From contig NZ_JAFBBY010000001.1 in NCBI RefSeq assembly GCF_016907515.1, forward strand, positions 1,984,001-2,048,000: a stretch of DNA of 64,000 nt, in the 5' to 3' direction. Below the pieces are notes generated by a model, which saw only the letters and a list, made by a program, of their open reading frames with translations, did not search any database and had not been told where the DNA came from. Source of the stretch: Nocardioides nitrophenolicus. Lineage in GTDB: Bacteria; Actinomycetota; Actinomycetes; Propionibacteriales; Nocardioidaceae. Positions 9,436-16,876 of the stretch are shown piece by piece (the first letter of the stretch is position 1; each line of letters opens with the position of its first letter). Both the position numbers and the translations under genes were made by a program.

Positions 9436-10677
9436 ATGAAGCTCGAGAACCCCTGGAAGCAGAACCCCTGGTTCGAGTCGGTCGCGGTCGCCCAGGAGCG
9501 CGCCCGCAAGCGGCTCCCCCAGCCCGTCTACGGCGCCCTGGTCGCCGGCTCCGAGCGCGGGCAGAGCGTCGCCGACAACCAGGCCGCGTTCGCCGAGCTG
9601 GGCCTGGCCCCCCACGTCGTGGGCCAGCTCCCCGAGCGCTCGCAGGCGACCACCGTCTTCGGCCAGCAGATCGGGCTGCCGGTGATCATCAGCCCGACCG
9701 GCGTCCAGGCCGTGCATCCCGACGGCGAGGTCGCCGTCGCCCGCGCCGCCGCCGCGCGCGGCACGATCATGGGCCTGTCGAACTTCGCCTCCAAGCCGGT
9801 CGAGGAGGTCACCGCGACCGGCGCCACGACGTTCTTCCAGATGTACTGGACCGGCGAGCGCGACACAATGATCCAGCGGATGACGCGGGCCCACGAGGCC
9901 GGCGCCAAGGGCCTGATCGCCACCCTGGACTGGTCGTTCTCGATGGGCCGCGACTGGGGCAGCCCCGAGATCCCCGAGAAGGTCGACCTCAAGGCGATGA
10001 TCCGGCTCGCGCCGAAGGTCGCCACCAAGGGCCGCTGGATGTGGCAGTTCGGGCAGCAGTTCCGCGAGACCGGCAAGCTGCCCGACCTCACCGCGCCCAA
10101 CCTGGCGCCTCCGGGCGGCGAGGCGCCGACCTTCTTCGGCGCCTACTACGAGTGGATGACCACACCGCCCCCGTCGTGGGACGACGTCGCGTGGATGCGG
10201 GCGACCTGGGCCGAGATCAGCGGCACGCCGTTCGTGCTCAAGGGCGTGTGCCGCGTCGACGACGCCCTGCGCGCGGTGGACGCGGGTGTCGCCGGCATCT
10301 CGGTGTCCAACCACGGCGGCAACAACCTCGACGGCACCCCGGCCGCGATCAGGATGGTCCGCCCGATCGCGCAGGCGGTCGGCGACCAGGTCGACGTCGT
10401 CATGGACGGCGGTGTGCGCCGCGGCTCCGACGTGGTCAAGGCGCTCGCCCTCGGGGCGAAGGCCGTCATGATCGGCCGCGCCTACCTGTGGGGGCTGGCC
10501 GCCAACGGGCAGGCCGGCGTGGAGAACGTCCTCGACGTCCTCTCCGGCGGCGTGGACTCCGCGCTGCGCGGGCTGGCGCTGTCGTCGACCGCGGAGCTGC
10601 GGCCCGAGCACCTGCTGGTCCCCGACGGCTTCGACCGCGCGCTCGGCGTCCCCGAGACCGCTCGGGCGGGTCGCTGA
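9436..10677 (+). CDS. mftD: Mycofactocin biosynthesis FMN-dependent deaminase
   Basis: FMN-dependent member of the alpha-hydroxy-acid dehydrogenase family (413 aa). In mycofactocin maturation it oxidatively deaminates the AHDP intermediate to give the redox-active alpha-keto amide. FMN/active-site signatures seen are PVIISPTGVQAVHPDGEVAVARAA, GISVSNHGGNNLDGTPA with the catalytic His, and VVMDGGVRRGSDVVKALALGAKAV. It starts 13 bp after mftC with GAGGA upstream and is followed 2 bp after its stop by mftE. Confidence 0.95.
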   Translation: MKLENPWKQNPWFESVAVAQERARKRLPQPVYGALVAGSERGQSVADNQAAFAELGLAPHVVGQLPERSQATTVFGQQIGLPVIISPTGVQAVHPDGEVAVARAAAARGTIMGLSNFASKPVEEVTATGATTFFQMYWTGERDTMIQRMTRAHEAGAKGLIATLDWSFSMGRDWGSPEIPEKVDLKAMIRLAPKVATKGRWMWQFGQQFRETGKLPDLTAPNLAPPGGEAPTFFGAYYEWMTTPPPSWDDVAWMRATWAEISGTPFVLKGVCRVDDALRAVDAGVAGISVSNHGGNNLDGTPAAIRMVRPIAQAVGDQVDVVMDGGVRRGSDVVKALALGAKAVMIGRAYLWGLAANGQAGVENVLDVLSGGVDSALRGLALSSTAELRPEHLLVPDGFDRALGVPETARAGR

Positions 10678-10679
10678 GC

Positions 10680-11342
10680 ATGAGCCTCGCGGCCGCCACC
10701 TCCCCGAGCCTCCCGGCCGGGCCGACCGTGCTCGTGCCGGTCGGCTCGATCGAGCAGCACGGGCCGCACCTGCCGCTCGACACCGACACGGTCATCGCGA
10801 GCGCCGTCGCGACCCGGGCCGCCGAGGAGCTGGGGCCCTCCGTGCTGGTGGCGCCGGCACTGTCGTACGGATCCAGCGGGGAGCACCAGGACTTCGCCGG
10901 CACCAGCTCGATCGGCACCGACGCACTCCACCAGGTCGTCGTCGAGCTGACCCGGTCGATGCGGACCTGGGCCGCCCGGGTGGTCCTCGTCAACGGCCAC
11001 GGCGGCAACCTGACGGCGCTGCGGGCCGCGGTCGAGCAGCTCGTCGCCGAGGGACACGACGTGTCCTGGGTGGCCTGCGCGACCGAGGACGTCGACCTGC
11101 ACGCCGGCCGCACCGAGACCTCGCTGATGCTGCACCTGGCGCCGGCCACGGTGCGGCTCGACCGGGCCGAGGCAGGCAACACCGGCAGTCTCGCCGAGCT
11201 GCTGCCGCTGATGCTGGCCGGCGGCGTGAAGGCGGTCTCCCCCAACGGCGTGCTCGGCGACCCGGCCGGCGCCACGGCCGCGGAGGGCGCGGCGGTACTG
11301 GCCGCGATGACGGTCGACGTCGTCCGGGCGGTACGCCGATGA
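10680..11342 (+). CDS. mftE: Mycofactocin precursor peptide peptidase (creatininase family)
   Basis: Creatininase-fold metallopeptidase (220 aa) that releases the modified C-terminal dipeptide from MftA. Metal-site motifs are visible: VGSIEQHGPHLPLDTDT near residue 20-35, LVNGHGGN near residue 105, and an acidic segment VDLHAGRTETS near 140. ATG 10680 follows the mftD stop by 2 bp. Its end overlaps the next gene by four bases (ATGA). Confidence 0.95.
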   Translation: MSLAAATSPSLPAGPTVLVPVGSIEQHGPHLPLDTDTVIASAVATRAAEELGPSVLVAPALSYGSSGEHQDFAGTSSIGTDALHQVVVELTRSMRTWAARVVLVNGHGGNLTALRAAVEQLVAEGHDVSWVACATEDVDLHAGRTETSLMLHLAPATVRLDRAEAGNTGSLAELLPLMLAGGVKAVSPNGVLGDPAGATAAEGAAVLAAMTVDVVRAVRR

Positions 11343-12064
11343 GCCGGGTCGTCCTCGTCACCGGCGCGGCGCGCGGGATCGGTGCGGCCACGGTCCGGGC
11401 ACTTCTCGCGCGCGGGGACCGGGTGCTCGCCGTCGACGAGCTGCCGGTGCCGGACGCCGACGGAGTGCTCGGCCAGGTCGCCGACGTCCGCGACCGGGCG
11501 GCCCTCGCGGCGGCCGTCGACCGCGCCCTCGACCGGTGGGGGCGGCTCGACGCGGCGGTCGCCGCGGCGGCTGTCATCGCCGGCGGCCGGCCGCTGTGGG
11601 AGACGCCCGAGGCCGATCTCGACCTGCTCTGGGACGTCGACGTGAAGGGCGTGTGGCACACCGCCGCCGTCGCCGTGCCCGCCATGCTGGCCGGCCCCGA
11701 CCCGGCGGGCTGCCGCTTCGTGGCGGTCGCCTCGGCGGCCGGCCACCACGGCCTGCACCATCTCGCGGCCTACAACGCCGCCAAGCACGCCGTCGTCGGC
11801 CTGGTGAAGGGCCTCGCCGCCGACCTGGTCGGCACCGGAGTCACGGCCTGCGCGGTCTCCCCCGGCTCCACCCGCACCCCGATGCTCTCCGCGACGGCCG
11901 AGCTCTACGGTCTCTCCGACGTCGAGGGCTTCGCCGAGAACCAGCTGCTGCGCCGACTCCTCGACCCGGACGAGATCGCCGCCACGATCGCGTTCTGCTG
12001 CGGTCCCGAGGCCGCCGCGCTCAACGGCTCCGTCGTCCGCGCCGACGGCGGGTTCTCGCCGTGA
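11339..12064 (+). CDS. Mycofactocin-associated SDR-family oxidoreductase
   Basis: Short-chain dehydrogenase/reductase (241 aa) with the cofactor loop TGAARGIG at residues 8-15, NAA-like segment around 85, and catalytic Tyr-x3-Lys (YNAAKH near residue 144). SDRs encoded with mycofactocin genes commonly hold NAD(H) tightly and use mycofactocin as external acceptor; this one lies inside the mft operon with overlaps on both sides. The usual insertion between the first beta strand and helix is short here. Substrate unknown, probably a secondary alcohol. Confidence 0.88.
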   Translation: MSRVVLVTGAARGIGAATVRALLARGDRVLAVDELPVPDADGVLGQVADVRDRAALAAAVDRALDRWGRLDAAVAAAAVIAGGRPLWETPEADLDLLWDVDVKGVWHTAAVAVPAMLAGPDPAGCRFVAVASAAGHHGLHHLAAYNAAKHAVVGLVKGLAADLVGTGVTACAVSPGSTRTPMLSATAELYGLSDVEGFAENQLLRRLLDPDEIAATIAFCCGPEAAALNGSVVRADGGFSP

Positions 12065-13425
12065 CCCTGCCCGACGGGTTCACCGTGCGTCTGCGCGCCG
12101 ACGTGACCCGCACCGACGACCTGCTCCTCGGCGGCTCGCCGCTGCGCGCCCTTCGCCTCACCCCTCGGGCGCGGGCCCTGCTCGACGGCGACCGGCTGCG
12201 GGTCTGTGACCAAGCAAGCGCTCTGGTGGCCCGACGACTGCTCGACGGCAACCTGGCCGACCCCGAGCTCGCCGGGCCGGGTCCGGCCGCGGACCTGCTC
12301 ACGGTCCTCGTACCGGTGCGCGACCGGGCCGAGCAGCTCGACCGTGCCCTCGCCGCCCTCACCCCCCTCACGACGATCGTCGTCGACGACGCCTCCCACG
12401 ACCCGGCGGCCGTCGCCCGGGTCGCCGCCGCCCACGGCGCCACGGTGGTGGCGCTGTCGGTCAACGTCGGTCCCGCCGGAGCCAGGAACGCCGGACTGGC
12501 GCAGGTTCGCACGCCCTACGTCGCGTTCGTGGACTCCGACGTGACGGTCGACGCCGGCACGCTCAGGCGCCTGGCCCGGCACTTCGCCGACCCCACGGTC
12601 GCACTGGTCGGCCCCCGGATCGTCGGCCGGGTCCGCACCGCCCGGCCGCGCTGGTTCCAGCGCTACGACGAGCACGCCTCCTCCCTCACCCTCGGCACCC
12701 GCGCCTGCTCGGTCCGACCGGGCGCTGCCGTCGGCTGGCTGCCGAGCGCTTGCTTGGTGGCGAGAGCCGCCGCGATCCGCCCCGGCTTCAACGACGCCAT
12801 GCGGGTCGGCGAGGACGTCGACCTGGTCTGGCGCACCGTCGCCGCGGGCGGGGTCGTCCGGTACGCACCCGAGGAGATCGCCGGCCACGACGTCCGGGCG
12901 GGCCTGGGCGGCTGGCTGGGCCGGAAGTTCGTCTACGGCACCGGCGGCGCCCCCCTCGCCGCACGCCACGGCTCCGCCGTCGCCCCGGCGGTGCTGTCCG
13001 TGCCGATGGCGCTGGCGGGAGCGGCCGCACTCACGCGCCGCCGCTGGTCAGCACCGGTCGTGGCGGTCGGCCTGGCCGTGGGGGTGGTGTCCGTGAACCG
13101 CCGGCTCCCCGCCCACCCGGGGCGTCGGCGTACGGCCGCGGGGTTGGTGGCGCGCGGGTTCGGGTGGTCGGTGCGCCAGGAGGCTGCCCTGCTGCTGCGG
13201 CACTGGTGGCCGCTCACCGCCCTCGCCCTCCCCAGCCGCACGGTGCGCCGGATGGTGCTCTCGGCCCTGGTCGTCGACGCGGTCGTGGCGCGGCGCGAGC
13301 ACCCCGGCGCGCCGTACGCCCTGGTGGCCAGGCGGCTCGACGACCTCGCCTACGGAGCGGGGCTGTGGGCCGGTGCGGTTCGGGCGCGGTCGGTCCGGGC
13401 GCTGCTCCCCCGGCGTCCCGGCTGA
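12061..13425 (+). CDS. mftF: Mycofactocin glycosyltransferase
   Basis: Family-2 glycosyltransferase (454 aa) that adds beta-1,4-glucose units to mycofactocin. The nucleotide-sugar motifs are VVDDASHDPAA near residue 105 and the DxD-type FVDSDV near residue 158; GEDVDLVWR near 250 is the acceptor-side ED motif. C-terminal hydrophobic segments (VLSVPMALAGAAAL, VVAVGLAVGVVS) suggest membrane association. The GTG start overlaps the SDR stop (GTGA). It is the last gene of the operon. No mftG (GMC oxidoreductase) is seen within this window. Confidence 0.93.
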   Translation: MTLPDGFTVRLRADVTRTDDLLLGGSPLRALRLTPRARALLDGDRLRVCDQASALVARRLLDGNLADPELAGPGPAADLLTVLVPVRDRAEQLDRALAALTPLTTIVVDDASHDPAAVARVAAAHGATVVALSVNVGPAGARNAGLAQVRTPYVAFVDSDVTVDAGTLRRLARHFADPTVALVGPRIVGRVRTARPRWFQRYDEHASSLTLGTRACSVRPGAAVGWLPSACLVARAAAIRPGFNDAMRVGEDVDLVWRTVAAGGVVRYAPEEIAGHDVRAGLGGWLGRKFVYGTGGAPLAARHGSAVAPAVLSVPMALAGAAALTRRRWSAPVVAVGLAVGVVSVNRRLPAHPGRRRTAAGLVARGFGWSVRQEAALLLRHWWPLTALALPSRTVRRMVLSALVVDAVVARREHPGAPYALVARRLDDLAYGAGLWAGAVRARSVRALLPRRPG

Positions 13426-13450
13426 TCCCACCAGCCCCGGGCGTCACACA

Positions 13451-13530
13451 CTTGACGGGCAAAACTGTCACTTGTCGGCCGTTGCAACGCCCGACAAGCG
13501 TCGGAATCGCCGGTCGACCGGCGATTCCTG
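13451..13530. repeat. Double-palindrome intergenic element, family C copy 1
   Basis: Begins CTTGACGGGC, then an inverted repeat at 13471-13498 (CTTGTCGG...CCGACAAG with one mismatch) and a 26-bp perfect palindrome at 13503-13528 centred on GGTCGACC. It lies between the convergent mftF and cupin genes. A second copy in the same orientation is at 45958-46038. It could serve as a bidirectional terminator. Confidence 0.8.
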
Positions 13531-13543
13531 CACCCCCGCGCAC

Positions 13544-13918
13544 TCACCCCGGCAACTCCACCTCCGCCAGCAGATCCGCCCGCGGCGGCACGAAGTAGTC
13601 GATGTTCACGCACGGCCCCTCGGTCGGCTCGACGTAGTGCTCGGCGCCGCGCGGGACGAGCAGGAACGACCCGGGTCCCATCTCGTGCGGCACCCCGGCG
13701 ACGTGGTAGCGGCAGCGGCCGGAGGCGATGAACACCAGCTGGTCGAAGTCCTCGTGCACGTGCGGGTTGAGGGTCATCCCCACCTCGAGCTCGTGGTGGG
13801 CGATGAGCACCTCGTCGGTGGCGAAGATCCGGCGCCGGACGCCGGGGCGGATCTCGCGCTGGGGCAGGTCGTCCCAGTTGACGACCTTGCCGAAGAGCGA
13901 GGGGTTGAGCGCGGTCAC
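13544..13918 (-). CDS. Cupin-domain protein
   Basis: Single-domain cupin (124 aa). The metal-binding motif LNPHVHEDFDQLVFIASG carries two His and one Glu/Asp ligand (about residues 51-68). The second cupin motif ends with PRGAEHYVEP, giving the third His. The GTG start is preceded by AGGAGG and overlaps the upstream aldolase stop. It is the last gene of the four-gene minus-strand operon with FAH, amidohydrolase and HpcH genes. Cupins in such pathways act as dioxygenases, isomerases or decarboxylases; sequence alone does not decide. Confidence 0.8.
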   Translation of the reverse strand: MTALNPSLFGKVVNWDDLPQREIRPGVRRRIFATDEVLIAHHELEVGMTLNPHVHEDFDQLVFIASGRCRYHVAGVPHEMGPGSFLLVPRGAEHYVEPTEGPCVNIDYFVPPRADLLAEVELPG

Positions 13919-14679
13919 GCTTCCTCCTGATGTACGACGGCCCGCAGGCCGTGGGCGAGCAGCTGCAGGTCGGAGCCGACGAGCGCGTAGGACGCGTCGC
14001 CGAGCCCGAGGCGGTCGAGGTCGGCGAGGCCGGGGGCCCAGCCGCCGAAGGCGACGTCGGCCGCCACCGCGGCACTCGCCACGGCCGCCACCGCGGCGGC
14101 GAGCTCGGCCGGCGCGGGCAGGCCGAGGCTGACGGCGAGGTCGGTCGTGCCGACGAAGGCGACGTCGAGACCCCGGACCACCTCCGCCAGGGGCTCCTCG
14201 ACCCGCGTCTCGATCTGACCGACGAGCAGCGGCGGGTCCGTGTCCTCGAGGTGCAGCACCTCGCCCAGCGGCACCGAGCCGAAGCCCGCCACCCGGTTGG
14301 CGAGGCTGACCGAGCGGGTGCCCGACGGCGCGAACCGGCAGGCCTCCCGCAGCGATCGCGCCTCGGCCGCCGAGCGCAGGGTGGAGAGCTGGAAGCCGGC
14401 GGCGCCGTTCTCCAGCAGCCGTACGACGAGCGCCGGGTCGACGCGCGGCAGCCGCACCAGTGCGGGCAGCTCGCACCGGTCGGCGTGGCGGACCAGGTCG
14501 ATCGCGTCGCGCTCGGTGAGCGTGGAGTGCTCGAGGTCGACGACCACGAGGTCCAGCCCGGCGGCACCGGCCAGTTCGACGACGTCCGGTGAGGGCAGCT
14601 TGAGGAAGGTGCCGACCTGGCGGCGCCCGTTCCTCAGTGCCTCGCGGACCCGCCGTCGCAGCTGGTGGACGGTGCTCAC
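13915..14679 (-). CDS. HpcH/HpaI-family aldolase (citrate lyase superfamily)
   Basis: Class II pyruvate aldolase of the HpcH/HpaI family (254 aa), which cleaves 2-keto-4-hydroxy acids to pyruvate and an aldehyde in meta-cleavage pathways. Family motifs: LDLVVVDLEHS (metal-ligand Glu), PALVRLPRVDPALVVRLLENGAAG, and AFVGTTDLAVSLG. Start GTG 14679 overlaps the amidohydrolase stop by four bases and the end overlaps the cupin start. With the FAH-family protein at the head of the operon it resembles the lower part of homoprotocatechuate-type degradation, but no 2-oxo-hydratase is seen. Confidence 0.85.
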   Translation of the reverse strand: MSTVHQLRRRVREALRNGRRQVGTFLKLPSPDVVELAGAAGLDLVVVDLEHSTLTERDAIDLVRHADRCELPALVRLPRVDPALVVRLLENGAAGFQLSTLRSAAEARSLREACRFAPSGTRSVSLANRVAGFGSVPLGEVLHLEDTDPPLLVGQIETRVEEPLAEVVRGLDVAFVGTTDLAVSLGLPAPAELAAAVAAVASAAVAADVAFGGWAPGLADLDRLGLGDASYALVGSDLQLLAHGLRAVVHQEEA

Positions 14680-15836
14680 GCCGCGTCGCCACCTCGCCAG
14701 GGGGTGGTCTCGACGAGGACGCCGTCGTGGACGACGGTGGTGGGCTCGAGCCGCGGCGCGACGATGCTGTTGCCGGCGGCGTCGGGGAGGGTGACCTCGC
14801 TGGTCTCGGTGAGCACGGTGACGTTGGCGCGGCCACCGACCTCGAGCCGGCCGTAGCCCTCGGACTCGAGACCGAGCACCTGCGCCGGCACCACGGTGGC
14901 GCGGCGGATGCACTCGTCGAGCGGGGCGCCGAGCGCGCGCAGCTTGGAGATGCTGGTGACCAGGTCGAAGACCGGGCCGCGCCAGTTCCGGGCGCTGGTG
15001 TCGGAACTGAGGATGTCGGGCAGGAAGCCGTCGGCGATCGCGCGGCGGGCGATCTCGAAGGACAGGTTGCTCTTGCCGTGGGCGGAGTCGAAGAGCACGC
15101 CCCGCTCGCGCGCCGCCATCACGCCGGGGAGAACGGTGCCGTCGTCGGCGAGGATGCCGTGCGGCTTGCCGGTGTAGCAGTGGGCGACGATGTCGCCGGC
15201 GCGCAGGTAGTCGAGGACGGCCGGCACCGGCTCCTCGGTCTCGCCGATGTGGACCATCAGCGGCAACCCGGCCTGCTCGGCGAGGCTGACCGACTTCTTG
15301 AGCAGCGCCTGCCAGTGGTGGCCGACGACGTCCTCGGAGAGCCGGATCTTGAAGCCGCGCACGATGTCGGGGTGGGCGGCCGCGGTCGCCAGCGCGTCGT
15401 CGACGACGAGGGTGTCGGGGTTGAGCAGCTCGCCGAAGCGGAAGTCGATCAGGCCCAGGACCGAGACGTTGAGGAAGTTGACGACCCGGATCGCGTTGCC
15501 GTCGACGACGACCTTGCGGAAGGCGTCGAACGTCGAGGCGCCCGCCGTCCCGGCGTCGGCGACCGCGACCACGCCGCGCCGCAGGTGGGCCTCGTCGGCG
15601 GGGGCACCGACCTTCGAGACGTGCTGGAAGATGTGGCTGTGCCCCTCGACCAGGCCGGGCACCACCGTGGAGCCGCCGCAGTCGACGACCTGCGCGCCGT
15701 CGGTGACGAGGTCCGGGCCGATCGCGGCGATGGTGCCGCCGCTGATCGCGACGTCGCTGACCGCGTCGAGCCCGGAGGCGGGGTCGAGGACGGTGCCGCC
15801 GCGGAGGACGAGGTCATATCGCTGCTGTTCGGACAT
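14676..15836 (-). CDS. Amidohydrolase, deacetylase/dihydroorotase-like
   Basis: Metal-dependent amidohydrolase (386 aa) of the subgroup often named amidohydrolase/deacetylase family metallohydrolase. The barrel starts PGLVEGHSHIFQHVS (HxH near residue 65). A Lys in FKIRLS (near residue 163) may be the carbamylated bridge; VHIGE, HCYTG and SSDTSARNW supply the later His and Asp ligands. ATG 15836 has AGGAGCC upstream. It is the second gene of the operon that starts at 16709. It likely hydrolyses a C-N bond in the pathway; the substrate is unknown. Confidence 0.82.
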   Translation of the reverse strand: MSEQQRYDLVLRGGTVLDPASGLDAVSDVAISGGTIAAIGPDLVTDGAQVVDCGGSTVVPGLVEGHSHIFQHVSKVGAPADEAHLRRGVVAVADAGTAGASTFDAFRKVVVDGNAIRVVNFLNVSVLGLIDFRFGELLNPDTLVVDDALATAAAHPDIVRGFKIRLSEDVVGHHWQALLKKSVSLAEQAGLPLMVHIGETEEPVPAVLDYLRAGDIVAHCYTGKPHGILADDGTVLPGVMAARERGVLFDSAHGKSNLSFEIARRAIADGFLPDILSSDTSARNWRGPVFDLVTSISKLRALGAPLDECIRRATVVPAQVLGLESEGYGRLEVGGRANVTVLTETSEVTLPDAAGNSIVAPRLEPTTVVHDGVLVETTPWRGGDAA

Positions 15837-15878
15837 GCTGCTGGCTCCTAGAGAGTCGGGTCGGGGTCGGGAGGGCGA

Positions 15879-16709
15879 TCAGGACGGATCGCCGACGGTG
15901 GTGACAAGAGGCAGCACCGGACCGACCTCGATCCGGATCCGGTCGCCCGGGGCGAGGAAGCGGCCGAGGTCCTGGCCGGTGCCGGCCGGGGTGCCGGTGA
16001 GGACGACGTCGCCCGGCTCGAGCGCGGCGTACCAGGAGATCCGGGAGACCAGGTCGGGGATGGTGAAGATCATCCCGGCGCTGGAGTCGTCCTGGCGCAG
16101 CTCGTCGTTGACCCACGTGCGCACCGGGATCGCGTCGGCGTCGGCGAGCTCGTCGGGCGTGCAGACCGAGGGCCCGAGCGGGTTGCACCCCGGGAAGCTC
16201 TTCGCCAGCGTGGGTGTCGCCGTCCGCTTCATCACGTCGCGCGCGGTCATGTCGTTGGCGGCGGTGATGCCGGCGACCGCGGGCCACACGTCGTCCGGGG
16301 CCGCGCGGTGCAGCCGGCGGCCGATGACGACGGCGATCTCGCCCTCGTAGTCGAGCTGCTCGGTCGCGCCCGCCGGGAAGGGCACCTCGGCGTCGGGCGA
16401 GAGCAGCGCCGAGGACGCCGCCAGGTAGAGGATCGGCTCGGTCGGCAGGTCCCGTCCGGCCTGGGCCGCCTTGGAGCGGTAGTTGAGCCCCACCCCCCAC
16501 ATCGCCCGCGGTCGGCCGAGCGGCGCGAGCAGCCGGGTGCCGGCGGCGGGGACGCGTCGGGTCTCGGCGCAGCCGTCGAGGCAGGCGAGCGAGCCGGTCG
16601 CCTCGACGACCGCGCCGAGGTCGGGGTACGGGCTGGCGAGGAGGGCGATCTGGTCGCCCTCGACTCGGCCGATCCCGTGTTCGGTGGTCACCGCGTGCAT
16701 GTTGGTCAT
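15879..16709 (-). CDS. Fumarylacetoacetate hydrolase family protein
   Basis: FAH-family enzyme (276 aa), typically hydrolysing, hydrating or decarboxylating ring-cleavage products. The metal triad is visible as DYEGEIAVVIGR (E-x-E region near residue 119) and NDMTARDVMKR (near residue 147), with the C-terminal GDVVLTGTPAGTG loop. It is the first gene of the four-gene minus-strand operon. No ribosome site lies before ATG 16709. TTGACA with a TAAAAG box 16 bases later would place transcription at about the ATG, suggesting a leaderless mRNA, with the operator between the two boxes. Confidence 0.88.
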   Translation of the reverse strand: MTNMHAVTTEHGIGRVEGDQIALLASPYPDLGAVVEATGSLACLDGCAETRRVPAAGTRLLAPLGRPRAMWGVGLNYRSKAAQAGRDLPTEPILYLAASSALLSPDAEVPFPAGATEQLDYEGEIAVVIGRRLHRAAPDDVWPAVAGITAANDMTARDVMKRTATPTLAKSFPGCNPLGPSVCTPDELADADAIPVRTWVNDELRQDDSSAGMIFTIPDLVSRISWYAALEPGDVVLTGTPAGTGQDLGRFLAPGDRIRIEVGPVLPLVTTVGDPS

Positions 16710-16717
16710 CTTTTATT

Positions 16718-16743
16718 GCGAGACGGCATCATGTCAAGCGATA
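16718..16743 (-). promoter_or_regulatory. IclR-type operator, FAH operon
   Basis: On the minus strand, TATCGC (16743-16738) and TCTCGC (16723-16718) lie exactly 20 bp apart, the pitch seen at all seven sites. The site overlaps the predicted promoter (TTGACA to TAAAAG) and ends 9 bp before the start codon, a position suited to repression. Confidence 0.6.
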
Positions 16744-16823
16744 CGCAGCCGAGATGGCACGAGCGCTCGCCACGCCCGGGCGAAGGCTCAGAACCCGCCT
16801 GCGGACAGGGATTCCGGGCAGCA

Positions 16824-16861
16824 CGAACACCCGGCACCGCGACGGCGGCACCGGGTGTTCG
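16824..16861. terminator. P450 gene terminator hairpin
   Basis: Inverted repeat CGAACACCCGG (16824-16834) with its exact complement at 16851-16861, inner stem GCACCG/CGGTGC-like. It is located 15 bp past the end of the minus-strand P450 gene. Confidence 0.7.
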
Positions 16862-16876
16862 ACGAACGCGACAGGA

